From contig CAYXMS010000016.1 in the NCBI GenBank assembly GCA_964466185.1, positions 1-32,611 on the forward strand: a stretch of 32,611 bases of DNA, read 5' to 3'. The stretch comes from CAZTYI01 sp964466185. GTDB lineage: Bacteria > Chlamydiota > Chlamydiia > Chlamydiales > SM23-39. Below, in pieces: positions 14,384-22,435 of this stretch. Positions within the stretch are counted from its first letter, which is position 1, and every line of letters begins with the position of its first letter. The translations under genes and the position numbers were made by a program. The notes below the pieces were generated by a model, which worked only from the letters and a program-made list of their open reading frames with translations, searched no databases and was not told the origin of the DNA.

Positions 14384-15604
14384 TTAAAAAAGCTTATAGG
14401 GAGGTAATGTTTTCGGAATGAGTTTGTATTGCACTAACCGCCCATCTTCAGCAATAGCATTTCCGGCTTTGTCAAAAACAAGACCTTGAGATATAAAAGA
14501 CGGAAAAGATATTTGATCGGGTACTTTATGATCAAACCAATAAGTACCTAAACGCTTGGCATATAAATTTCCCCGGAGCCTGGTTTTTAAAAGCCGTTGG
14601 AAAATTTTTGCACCATCCGGTAATTCGGCTATTTTTGTCTGAAAGGTAGGCATTGTTCTATGTTCGGCAAACTGTAAAGAAAGTCCAATTAGCTGGGCAT
14701 ATTCTTCCTGCAAAAATTTTTTTCCTTTTTCAGTAATAAAAGGACAGACAATTTGGAAAGAAGGATAGGAAAAGCCTAAATCAAAATATAGATTAATAAA
14801 CTTCCCAAGAATACCGCGCATTTGTTTGCCACTATAAATGGCATCATCAAAAATAACAATTTTACAGGCTTTAAATTTTTTTAATTTTTGCGAAAGAATA
14901 GCAACTTCTTCTTCTATATTTTCAAAATCCAAAATTTCTTCAGGTAAAATGTCCAGCTGGGGTAACGCCAGTTTTAACATCCATGCTTGACTTTTAAAAT
15001 GCCAGCTGACGGCAATATAAGAAGGCGGGTTAAGTAGGTTTTTACTGTCTTTTTGCATTTGTCTGTTAAAAGAAGCTACCGATGCTTGAAAAGCTGTTTC
15101 AAATTCTTCCTGTGAAATATGTTTAATTGCTTCTAAAGAAGCCCTTAGTTCAATTTGCTTTTCCGGCTGTGCTTGCAGCCAAAGCTTGATTTGCTCTTTG
15201 TCTAAAATATTGGATCTCATCGGCCTGATAGCAGGCGTGCATAACCTTTGAAAATGGCTGCCATGATACCGGCTTAAAACTTGTAAAAGCTCAGTAGAAA
15301 AAGAGATTTCAGGATCGCTTAAATAAACTGCAATTTGAAAAAGATCCGTAATTTCTTGGTTTTGTTCAAGCTTGGTAAGAGAAGGGCCGATTTCTTTTTG
15401 AAGAGTTTGATGGGTATGTTCTTCTGTATCAGAAGATCCAATTTTTAAAAACTCAGTTTGATAAAAAACTAGTTGCCTGCATAACTCTTGCAAATGCTGT
15501 GTGATAATATCCAGACGTTCTTTTTCTTTAGCTTTTGGTTGAGAAGATAAAGCTGTTGTTTCCCGACGCAAGCTGTTAATTAATTTGCTGATTTCATGCG
15601 ACAT
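14384..15604 (-). CDS. phosphoribosyltransferase-like protein
   Basis: The protein has 406 residues. Residues 1-190 are mostly helical and unassigned. The C-terminal half resembles a type I phosphoribosyltransferase fold: a beta strand PSYIAVSWHFKSQAW near 194-208, then the PRPP-binding loop CKIVIFDDAIYSGKQM at residues 247-262 with the two conserved Asp (253, 254), and a C-terminal WFDHKVPDQISFPSF block. The base or substrate is unknown. It has no signal peptide. It lies 19 bases downstream of the exported P-loop gene, so the two are probably co-transcribed. It could be a nucleotide-salvage or nucleotide-modifying enzyme, or an effector; the N-terminal half would be expected to set the target. 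Confidence 0.65.
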   Translation of the reverse strand: MSHEISKLINSLRRETTALSSQPKAKEKERLDIITQHLQELCRQLVFYQTEFLKIGSSDTEEHTHQTLQKEIGPSLTKLEQNQEITDLFQIAVYLSDPEISFSTELLQVLSRYHGSHFQRLCTPAIRPMRSNILDKEQIKLWLQAQPEKQIELRASLEAIKHISQEEFETAFQASVASFNRQMQKDSKNLLNPPSYIAVSWHFKSQAWMLKLALPQLDILPEEILDFENIEEEVAILSQKLKKFKACKIVIFDDAIYSGKQMRGILGKFINLYFDLGFSYPSFQIVCPFITEKGKKFLQEEYAQLIGLSLQFAEHRTMPTFQTKIAELPDGAKIFQRLLKTRLRGNLYAKRLGTYWFDHKVPDQISFPSFISQGLVFDKAGNAIAEDGRLVQYKLIPKTLPPYKLF

Positions 15605-15623
15605 AAATTAAATAATGTTGTCT

Positions 15624-16736
15624 TTAGTCTTTAGATGTAGCAGAAGATCTTTTTAGCTTTTCAAAAGTTGTTTTCAGCTCAGAATGTAATTTTTGTATAT
15701 CTTCTTTGTTCCAGAGTTTTTTGTCTTCTCGTAAAAAGGTGGTTTTATCATCTCTATTGTCAAAAATTCCTAATGGCAGAAAATATTTTTTGCCATTTTT
15801 TTCGACACAAATAGTATTGGGTTTGTCAGATTTTGCTTTTAAATAAAACATGTCGTCGCATCCATAATCTGCATACATGACTGCTAAAGGAACTTTGTGG
15901 TTTAAAATCGAGCCGGGATCGTTGGGATTGGAACGGACAGTATTTTTTCTTAAAGAATCAGAAGGAGAGACTTGTATGTAAATAATTGCTGCTCGTTCTA
16001 GAATCTGAGGGCTTAGTTGGGAAAGCGTATGCTGATAGCCGTAAGGTGCAGGTAAGGGCATAGATGAAGCAGAAGCACCGCCTCTGGAAAATTCTATTAC
16101 TACAGTTTTGTCTTTAAAACCTTTGGCTATGTTGGCATTTAAATTGGTTAAAATTTTAACAGCTTCTTTTTCTAATTTGGCAGCTAAAGCTTTTCTTAAA
16201 CGTAAAGAGAGTTTGCTGAAAATAGGATCTTTCCCGGTTTTTTTACGGGCTCTGTCTATGCGGGCAAAAAGCCAGTCAGCAGCAGAAGAAGAGACTGAGA
16301 TCGGTTGGTTTAGAGCAATATCTTCATATTCTAAATTGATCAGCTGCGCTAATGTTCCCCAGTCATGAGGATCTTTGAAGGGGAGAACAGTAGATCTGAA
16401 AAAGGCGCCTTCCAACCCCTGATTTATCATTTCCCTGCTAACCTCGCGCATAATATGCACATAAGGAAAATCGTCTAGTTGAATGGTCTCTTGAATATTA
16501 AATTCTTTTAAGGCTGCAGGTTTGTCTAAATTATCCAAGTATCTTCGAACCTCTGATTTGCCGGAAGCTGGCAGAGCTGTAAACAGTAGAATATTATGCG
16601 GAGTTTGATAAGCTTTTACAGGTTGATGGATAGGCTTTATCGGGATAGATTCTTTTTTTAATTTGTTTTGGTTTTCAGCAAAAAGGCTGATGGTTAATCC
16701 CGCTGATAAAATACAAAATAAAAAATTTTTGATCAT
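15624..16736 (-). CDS. exported P-loop NTPase / kinase-like protein
   Basis: The start was set at the ATG at 16734-16736, which has GGGAG seven bases upstream and opens a classic signal peptide (MIKNFLFCILSAGLTISLFA, cleaved before ENQ); the earlier ATG at 16757 would bury this. The protein has 370 residues. After a Pro/Lys-rich linker comes a Walker A strand-loop ILLFTALPASGKSEV with Gly59-Lys60-Ser61. A basic sensor-like block with repeated Arg (RAIIYIQVSP-type strand, then SLRKNTVRSN) lies about 240-270, resembling the lid of nucleotide or uridine kinases. Export of an ATP-binding enzyme is unusual, because the periplasm has no ATP; secretion to a host is one explanation. It forms a likely operon with the PRTase-like gene. 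Confidence 0.65.
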   Translation of the reverse strand: MIKNFLFCILSAGLTISLFAENQNKLKKESIPIKPIHQPVKAYQTPHNILLFTALPASGKSEVRRYLDNLDKPAALKEFNIQETIQLDDFPYVHIMREVSREMINQGLEGAFFRSTVLPFKDPHDWGTLAQLINLEYEDIALNQPISVSSSAADWLFARIDRARKKTGKDPIFSKLSLRLRKALAAKLEKEAVKILTNLNANIAKGFKDKTVVIEFSRGGASASSMPLPAPYGYQHTLSQLSPQILERAAIIYIQVSPSDSLRKNTVRSNPNDPGSILNHKVPLAVMYADYGCDDMFYLKAKSDKPNTICVEKNGKKYFLPLGIFDNRDDKTTFLREDKKLWNKEDIQKLHSELKTTFEKLKRSSATSKD

Positions 16737-16855
16737 AAAAAACTCCCATTTGTTCAATGTTAGCGATTTTACATTTTTTTTTAGAAATAAAAACTTAGCT
16801 TATTTGGATATTTTTTTAATTTAAAAAATAATTAGGATTTATTTAATATTTTTGT

Positions 16856-17854
16856 ATGCAGATAAAACACTTCAAAAATTTTTGGATTTTTGGTCTTGTG
16901 GCTTTTGCTCTTAGCATAAGCTTTTATTTGAACTTTAAAAAAAATGTGATTTACCTTTATCCAGGCTTTTTCAGTTTTGAAGATAAACCAAATCAGGATG
17001 TGGTTTTTTATAATCAGAATTTGTCCGAGCTTTGCCGGAAACTAGGCTGTAGACTTAAAATTACGAGAACTATAGATAAAACAAAATTAAAAAACTTATA
17101 TAAATTGGTGATTTTTGATTTGGAAAATATTTCCCGTAAACATTTAAAAAAGTATTCATCCAAAAGACTAATTTTGTTTTTATGGGAGCCGCCTAGTACG
17201 GTAGATAAAAATTACCAGAAAAAATACCATCGCTTTTTTTCGAAAATTTATACCTGGAATGATAAGTTAATAGATGGCTACAAATATTTTAAATTTTATT
17301 ATCCTGAAAAAAAACCGATGCTTGCCCAGAAAAAACCATTTTCTGAAAAAAAATTGCTGGCCATGATGGCCCGTTATAAACATTCTAAACATCCCGATGC
17401 CCTTTATAAACAAAGAGAAAATGCTGTTAAATTGTTAGATCATCAAGAAGACTTTTATTTGTTCGGCCCGGCTTGGGATAAAAAATATCGAAGTTATCAA
17501 GGAAAAGCTGCAACTAAAGAAGTGCTGAGAGATTTTAAGTTCTGTCTTTGTTACGAAAATATACAAAACATTCACGGATATGTGACCGAGAAAATTTTTG
17601 ATGCTTTTCATTTTGGCTGTGTGCCTGTTTATTTGGGCGCTGATAATATTGCCGAATATATACCCGCCAATTGTTTTATAGATCGTAAAAATTTTACATC
17701 TTTAGAAGAGCTTTATGTTTATTTAAAGCAAATGGACGAAAATACTTATTTGCAATATTTAAAAAAGATTGAAAATTTCTTGCAAACTAAACATAGCTAT
17801 TTTTTTACTCCTCAATATTTTGCTGAAATCTTTAGGCAAGCTGTTTTAAATTAA
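16856..17854 (+). CDS. GT10-family glycosyltransferase (alpha-1,3-fucosyltransferase-like)
   Basis: The protein has 332 residues. An N-terminal hydrophobic segment (residues about 8-25) anchors it to the membrane. The C-terminal domain has the GT10 signature: FCLCYENIQNIHGYVTEKIF at residues 229-248, then DAFHFGCVPVYLGADNI and the PANCFIDRKNF block. GT10 enzymes transfer fucose from GDP-fucose to N-acetylglucosamine or glucose in glycans, such as Lewis antigens on lipopolysaccharide. No sugar-nucleotide or other glycan genes are nearby, so the acceptor is unknown. It is divergent from the P-loop gene, with about 120 AT-rich bases between. Lewis-like surface decoration is an inference; the family assignment is firm. 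Confidence 0.85.
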   Translation: MQIKHFKNFWIFGLVAFALSISFYLNFKKNVIYLYPGFFSFEDKPNQDVVFYNQNLSELCRKLGCRLKITRTIDKTKLKNLYKLVIFDLENISRKHLKKYSSKRLILFLWEPPSTVDKNYQKKYHRFFSKIYTWNDKLIDGYKYFKFYYPEKKPMLAQKKPFSEKKLLAMMARYKHSKHPDALYKQRENAVKLLDHQEDFYLFGPAWDKKYRSYQGKAATKEVLRDFKFCLCYENIQNIHGYVTEKIFDAFHFGCVPVYLGADNIAEYIPANCFIDRKNFTSLEELYVYLKQMDENTYLQYLKKIENFLQTKHSYFFTPQYFAEIFRQAVLN

Positions 17855-17956
17855 TATGTTATAGTGCTTAAAAGAGTCTTAACTTGGATCTTAATATCTG
17901 CATAAAGTCTAAAGCACATGATTGTATAGATCTTGTTTTAATACGCAGGATTTTTA

Positions 17957-17995
17957 TTGAACCTCTCTCGCCTAAAGGCAAAGGATTTCTGGTTC
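17957..17995 (-). mobile_element. IS200/IS605-type right-end remnant, second copy
   Basis: On the minus strand this reads GAACCAG...TTCAA with a hairpin of arms TTGCC/GGCGA (one wobble) around TTTA, as at 454-492. The 150 or so bases to its right (to about 18140) read in that direction like a decayed end of a transposase gene and its 3' region, with several stops; they are otherwise empty. An ORF in the plus frame at 17957-18139 is not a gene. The region 17855-18172 has no other supported feature. Confidence 0.6.
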
Positions 17996-18172
17996 TCAGC
18001 TCCGAGAAATCCCAGCAGCTTTCCAGGCTTACCGATGTGCCGGCGGTCTTTTATTAATTTTTGTATGCTCGGTTATCGCATACGGAAAGTAGTGTGCTAT
18101 GAAAGCAAGCGCCTTATATCCTGTTCCCAAAAAGAGTAGGTTTTATGACACGTTTGATAAAAGAGAATTAAA

Positions 18173-18223
18173 AAAAACACCAGCTTATCTAGTTTATGAA
18201 AAAATAGATTTGCTGGTGTTTTT
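18173..18223 (-). terminator. rho-independent terminator of the MOMP-like gene
   Basis: A 12-bp perfect stem AAAAACACCAGC / GCTGGTGTTTTT encloses an AT-rich loop. On the minus strand it is followed by a run of Ts, 17 bases after the stop of the outer membrane protein gene. Confidence 0.85.
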
Positions 18224-18239
18224 AATATAACAGAAAAAC

Positions 18240-19403
18240 TTAGAAATCAAATCTGGCTGATACAGTTAAGCCGTGTAAAGCTAAATCAGCAGTGTTAGAG
18301 TCGCCTTCTAAGATACCATCGCTGATGCTAATAAAATCACTAATAATTGATTTCATGGAATTTTGATTAGTAAACATTTGGAAATCATATCCTATAGCAA
18401 TGTCTATATGGCCTTTGTTGCTGGCAAAATAAGTGCTGTAGCCAAAAGCTAAGCCTATTTCATAGTTAAAAGTTATATTTTTATGTTTTTTTACAGAATG
18501 TGAGTAAGCTATTCCAGTAATATTGTAATCAGTAAAAGTATTTTTAAAATCTTGATAATATAAACCGGCTGCTAAATTGCTTCTTAGTTTTAAGCCATAA
18601 GCAAAATGCCAGTCAGAAACTAAAGTTGCTCTAGGGCCGATCAGCCAACTGTCTTGTTTGCTATTAGAAGAAAAATTGTAGCTGGTATCTGTATCTGATA
18701 GTGTAGTAGCTGTGTATTCAGCAGCATATTTTTGATCCATCCATCCGCTGCGCATTCCTATATAAGGGAAAATACAAAGCTTTTCACCAGAATAAAAAGG
18801 CCTGCCTAAGTTCACGTCAATCCAGTTCAGATCATTGGTCCAAGTTCCCTTGCTGCTTAAAAAAGAATATCCTGTAATTAATTGGTAAGAAAGCCAGCCG
18901 GGGATAACATCATCAGACCAGACTTCTGAAGAAGGAATATTCATACTAGCAGTATAGTTGTCATGAAGACGGGTATAACACATGTTAAGCACCCAATTGT
19001 CATGATCTCCGACATTCATTCCCATGCCAACTTTAAATCCAGGTTTATATTCATATTTCATTTGGGTATGGCTTAAGATGGCAGTAGAACCATGTGAGTC
19101 GTACATATTAGCTACCGTTAGATCGTTTTCTCTGGCTTCCCAATAAATAAGGCTGCCGAATATGTTAAAGTCCCATTTGCCTTCAGGATTAATACGGGCT
19201 GGTTTGTTATAAGCAGCTAGTATTTTATCTTCCATATTTTCCAGCTCTTTATTTTTTTGGGTATATTTTTCTGTAAAAGTAAGGCGCTCTTGCGTTTTTT
19301 CTTGTTCATCTTCTGCTTTTTGTCTTTTTAAGGCGGCGCTGAAACTGCAGCTTGTGATAATCACTGCTGTAGTTAAAGCAGCTTTAAATAATTTTAAATG
19401 CAT
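18240..19403 (-). CDS. MOMP-like / Lpg1974-family outer membrane beta-barrel protein
   Basis: The protein has 387 residues. A signal peptide (MHLKLFKAALTTAVIITSCSF, cleaved near SAA) is followed by a charged helical stretch (residues about 26-70), then WDFNIFGSLIYWEARENDL, the first strand with the YWxA(R/E) pattern of Lpg1974/MOMP-like porins of Legionella and environmental chlamydiae. Repeated amphipathic strands follow, ending in an aromatic C-terminus (VSARFDF) as the BAM machinery expects. It should form a porin in the outer membrane. The gene stands alone, has AAGGAG (19412-19417) nine bases before the ATG, and has a strong terminator, which suggests high expression. Cysteines are few, so it is not of the disulfide-rich classical MOMP type. 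Confidence 0.8.
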   Translation of the reverse strand: MHLKLFKAALTTAVIITSCSFSAALKRQKAEDEQEKTQERLTFTEKYTQKNKELENMEDKILAAYNKPARINPEGKWDFNIFGSLIYWEARENDLTVANMYDSHGSTAILSHTQMKYEYKPGFKVGMGMNVGDHDNWVLNMCYTRLHDNYTASMNIPSSEVWSDDVIPGWLSYQLITGYSFLSSKGTWTNDLNWIDVNLGRPFYSGEKLCIFPYIGMRSGWMDQKYAAEYTATTLSDTDTSYNFSSNSKQDSWLIGPRATLVSDWHFAYGLKLRSNLAAGLYYQDFKNTFTDYNITGIAYSHSVKKHKNITFNYEIGLAFGYSTYFASNKGHIDIAIGYDFQMFTNQNSMKSIISDFISISDGILEGDSNTADLALHGLTVSARFDF

Positions 19404-19749
19404 AATTTAGACTCCTTACCGTTATTAAAAAGCCATTTTAATAAATGACTGTTATTGGCAATGTTTAATTTTTATTTTTCATCAATTATTGTTAAGCATA
19501 AAAAAAGATCGGATTTTTAAGCTATCAAATATTTTCTGGGAAATTATTTTCAAGTCTTATTTTTTTAATAAAAAGCTGCAATTTTTTGCTTTGTTTTATC
19601 TTAGCCATGGGGAACTATCAATAGATCTAGTTACAAGCGTTCGATTTTAGTCAGGAGTAGTTAACCTATTAAAATCGTAAGAATTTAATTGCAAACTTAA
19701 ATTTAAAAGTATATGGAACAAATTAAGCAGACATAGGGCTTTGATTAAT
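19404..19749. other. intergenic region between the MOMP-like gene and the efflux operon
   Basis: It is AT-rich and contains the divergent promoters. TTGCCA (about 19472 on the minus strand) and TAAAAT with 15-base spacing is the best but weak promoter candidate for the porin. It also holds one copy of a 33-bp repeat (19633-19665). Confidence 0.35.
19633..19665 (+). repeat. 33-bp dispersed repeat, copy 1
   Basis: It matches 32369-32401 at 28 of 33 positions, in the same orientation. The core is AGGAGTAGTTAAC. In one frame both copies read as a C-terminal tail: K-x-x-I-L-(V/A)-R-S-S-stop. This may be the last codons of a decayed gene, for example an IS transposase. The copy is followed by TATTAAAATCG, which pairs with CGATTTTA at its start. 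Confidence 0.5.
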
Positions 19750-20637
19750 ATGAAACGTATTGTTTTGTTATCGTCTTTAACTGTTGTTCTTTTAACCGCT
19801 ATTTTGGCAGGCGTTTATCTATATCGGCATGTAGAAAAAAATGCAAATGAACTGTTTTTTTATGGAAATGTCGATGTCAGAGAAGTTGACCTGGGTTTTC
19901 GAGTAGCCGGACAGGTAGAAAAACTGTTTTATGAAGAAGGTGATGAAGTTCCCAAAGGCGCTTTGGTTGCAGTTTTGGACAAAACCCCTTATGACAGTCA
20001 GGTAGCTAAAGCTCAAGCCGATGTTTTGGCAATTGATGCCAAATTGAAAAATGCCGAGATTTTATTACAACGCCGGCGGCAATTAATTAAAGTCGGCGGT
20101 GTGTCGCAGGAAGATTTAGATGACGCTATGGCCAATCGTAATAGTCTGTGGGCTGATCTAAAATCAGCTAAAGCATCGTTAGTGGTAGCTCAGGACAATT
20201 TGGCATATACCGAAATTTATGCTCCCACTGATGGCATTATCCTAACTCGTATTAGAGAGCCGGGAACTGTTGTTAACCCGTCTGATCCGGTTTATTCTTT
20301 GTCTGTTATTTCTCCTGTTTGGATTCGGGCTTTTGTAACAGAACCGAAGCTGAGCATGATTTACTACGGCATGCCGGCTGAAATTTATACTGATGCCCCA
20401 GACGCTGTTAATGGAGGACCTGTCTATGTTGGTCAAATCGGTTTTATTTCTCCTGTTGCTGAATTTACTCCAAAAACTGTAGAAACAACCAAATTAAGAA
20501 CTGATTTGGTTTATCGAATCAGAGTTTATGCTGAAAATCCGGATCAGTATTTAAAACAGGGAATGCCAGTAACGGTCAAGGTGCGTATAGACCCTTGGCG
20601 AAGTAAAGAAGAACATAAAAAGAAAAATTATGACTGA
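19750..20637 (+). CDS. ybhG: membrane fusion (HlyD/YbhG-like) subunit of an ABC efflux pump
   Basis: The protein has 295 residues from the ATG at 19750; a TTG nine bases earlier has a better placed AGGG and could be the true start. An N-terminal membrane segment (residues 4-24, RIVLLSSLTVVLLTAILAGVYL) is followed by a lipoyl/barrel half (FFYGNVDVREVDLGFRVAG, VEKLFYEEGDEVPKGALVAVLD), a coiled coil with the QAQ-like YDSQVAKAQAD and LVVAQDNLAYTEIYAPTDGII block, and a beta-barrel and membrane-proximal domain. It links the inner membrane transporter to the outer membrane channel. It overlaps the ATPase gene by 8 bp and heads a five-gene efflux cluster. Slightly shorter than E. coli YbhG (about 330 residues). 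Confidence 0.9.
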   Translation: MKRIVLLSSLTVVLLTAILAGVYLYRHVEKNANELFFYGNVDVREVDLGFRVAGQVEKLFYEEGDEVPKGALVAVLDKTPYDSQVAKAQADVLAIDAKLKNAEILLQRRRQLIKVGGVSQEDLDDAMANRNSLWADLKSAKASLVVAQDNLAYTEIYAPTDGIILTRIREPGTVVNPSDPVYSLSVISPVWIRAFVTEPKLSMIYYGMPAEIYTDAPDAVNGGPVYVGQIGFISPVAEFTPKTVETTKLRTDLVYRIRVYAENPDQYLKQGMPVTVKVRIDPWRSKEEHKKKNYD

Positions 20638-22435
20638 TGCTCTGGTTGACATTCAGCATCTTTTTAAGTCGTTTAATTCCAGATCTCAACAGGTATTAAC
20701 AAATATTAATGCCCAAATTCCTAAAGCTCAGATTGTCGGCTTGGTCGGCCCGGACGGCGCTGGTAAAACGACTCTTATTCGGCTGATAGCAGGTTTGCTT
20801 TTGCCAACAAAAGGCCAGGTTAATGTAGCCGGTTATGATACTGTGAAAGAAGCTGAATATGTCCATTTTTTAACAGGCTATATGCCTCAGAAATTTGGGC
20901 TTTATGAGGATTTGAGCGTCTTGCAAAATTTAAATCTCTATGCAGATCTGAGAGGAGTTTTAGGGAAAGAAAGAGAAAAAACTTTTCAAAGGCTTCTGCA
21001 GTTTACTAATTTATCTCGATTTCAGGATCGGCTGACGGGACGGCTTTCCGGCGGAATGAAACAAAAACTGGGACTGGCTTGTGCTCTTGTTAAAAAGCCG
21101 GCTTTGCTTTTATTGGACGAGCCTAGCGTCGGAGTAGATCCCATTTCTAGAAGAGAACTGTGGAAAATGGTAGGCGAGTTGCTGAAAGAAGATATTTCGA
21201 TTGTCTGGAGCACTGCATATTTGGAGGAAGCAGAAAAATGCCATACTGTATTGCTTTTAAATGAAGGCAAACTGCTTTATACAGGAGATCCGCATCAGCT
21301 GACACAGAAAATGCAAGGGCGGGTATTTAAAATTACTAATATTAAAAAACACCGCCGCCGGCTTTTGACCAAAACCTTAAATTTGAACAATGTAATAGAT
21401 GGCGTGATTCAGGGTAAAGATTTGAGAATTGTCTTAAAAGATAAACAACAGTTGCAAGATCAATCTAAGATTAAAGAAAAAAATGATCGACAAATCAACA
21501 GACAAAAATGGTCTGATCGGATTCCTTTGGATCTTGCCCAACTGAAAAATGATCATCAAGAGTTGAAAATAGAAGAAATAAAGCCCAGATTTGAAGATGC
21601 TTTTGTGGATATTTTAGGTGCAGTGACAGGAGGAAATTCGCAGCTGGCTAAAATTATGCCGGCTATCAAAGATAGTAAAAAAGATGTGATTGTAACAGAT
21701 GGGCTGACTAAAAAATTTGGTAATTTTATAGCTGCTGACCATGTTAGTTTTTCCATTAAAAGAGGAGAAATTTTTGGGCTTTTAGGACCTAATGGAGCAG
21801 GCAAGTCGACTACTTTTAAAATGATGTGCGGTTTAATGACGCCGACTGAAGGCACGGCTTCGGTAGATGGTCTGGATTTAAAAGTAGCTCCCGGACAGGC
21901 CAGATCGCGCATTGGCTATATGGCTCAGAAATTTTCTTTATACGGTAATTTGACTGTTCATCAGAATTTGGATTTTTTTTCCGGAGTTTATAATTTAATA
22001 GGTAAAAAAAGAATTGATGCTGTTCAGCAAATGATTGATGTTTTTAATCTTAAATCATATGTCGGTGCTGCCTCTGAATCTTTGCCGCTTGGGTTTAAAC
22101 AGAGATTAGCGCTTTCCTGTTCTACCATGCATCATCCGGAAGTTTTGTTTTTGGATGAACCCACCTCCGGCGTTGATCCCATTACCAGAAGAGAATTTTG
22201 GAACCATATTAATGGCATGGTAGAAAAAGGCGTTACGATTATGGTTACTACCCATTTTATGGATGAAGCAGAATATTGCGATCGGATTGCTTTAATTTAT
22301 CGCAGTAAGATTATTAATACCGGAACGCCTGATGATTTAAAAAAAATAGCAGCCTCCAGGCAAAATCCAAATCCCACTTTAGAAGATGCTTTTGTTAAAT
22401 TAATAGAGGAGTATGATGCCAAAAACCCCTTCTAA
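20630..22435 (+). CDS. ybhF: double ATP-binding subunit of ABC efflux pump (YbhF-like)
   Basis: The protein has 601 residues with two fused ATPase domains. The first has Walker A GPDGAGKT (residues 40-47), signature RLSGGMKQKLGLACALV and Walker B LLLLDEP. The second has Walker A GPNGAGKS (residues 386-393) and Walker B VLFLDEPTSGVDP, but its signature is LPLGFKQRLAL instead of LSGG. Related YbhF proteins have a similar weakened second signature as I recall. The linker (about residues 240-340) is long and charged. ATP hydrolysis powers export by the two permeases encoded next. Its 3' end overlaps the next gene by 23 bp. The likely substrates are drugs or other xenobiotics; E. coli YbhFSR exports tetracycline-like compounds and Na+. 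Confidence 0.92.
   Translation: MTDALVDIQHLFKSFNSRSQQVLTNINAQIPKAQIVGLVGPDGAGKTTLIRLIAGLLLPTKGQVNVAGYDTVKEAEYVHFLTGYMPQKFGLYEDLSVLQNLNLYADLRGVLGKEREKTFQRLLQFTNLSRFQDRLTGRLSGGMKQKLGLACALVKKPALLLLDEPSVGVDPISRRELWKMVGELLKEDISIVWSTAYLEEAEKCHTVLLLNEGKLLYTGDPHQLTQKMQGRVFKITNIKKHRRRLLTKTLNLNNVIDGVIQGKDLRIVLKDKQQLQDQSKIKEKNDRQINRQKWSDRIPLDLAQLKNDHQELKIEEIKPRFEDAFVDILGAVTGGNSQLAKIMPAIKDSKKDVIVTDGLTKKFGNFIAADHVSFSIKRGEIFGLLGPNGAGKSTTFKMMCGLMTPTEGTASVDGLDLKVAPGQARSRIGYMAQKFSLYGNLTVHQNLDFFSGVYNLIGKKRIDAVQQMIDVFNLKSYVGAASESLPLGFKQRLALSCSTMHHPEVLFLDEPTSGVDPITRREFWNHINGMVEKGVTIMVTTHFMDEAEYCDRIALIYRSKIINTGTPDDLKKIAASRQNPNPTLEDAFVKLIEEYDAKNPF

Noticed and set aside
17957..18139. Plus-strand ORF of 60 codons
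   Set aside because: It overlays an IS200/IS605-type right end and has no ribosome binding site or recognisable protein.
21556..21912. 118-codon minus-strand ORF within ybhF
   Set aside because: Shadow of the second ATPase domain, with no ribosome binding site.
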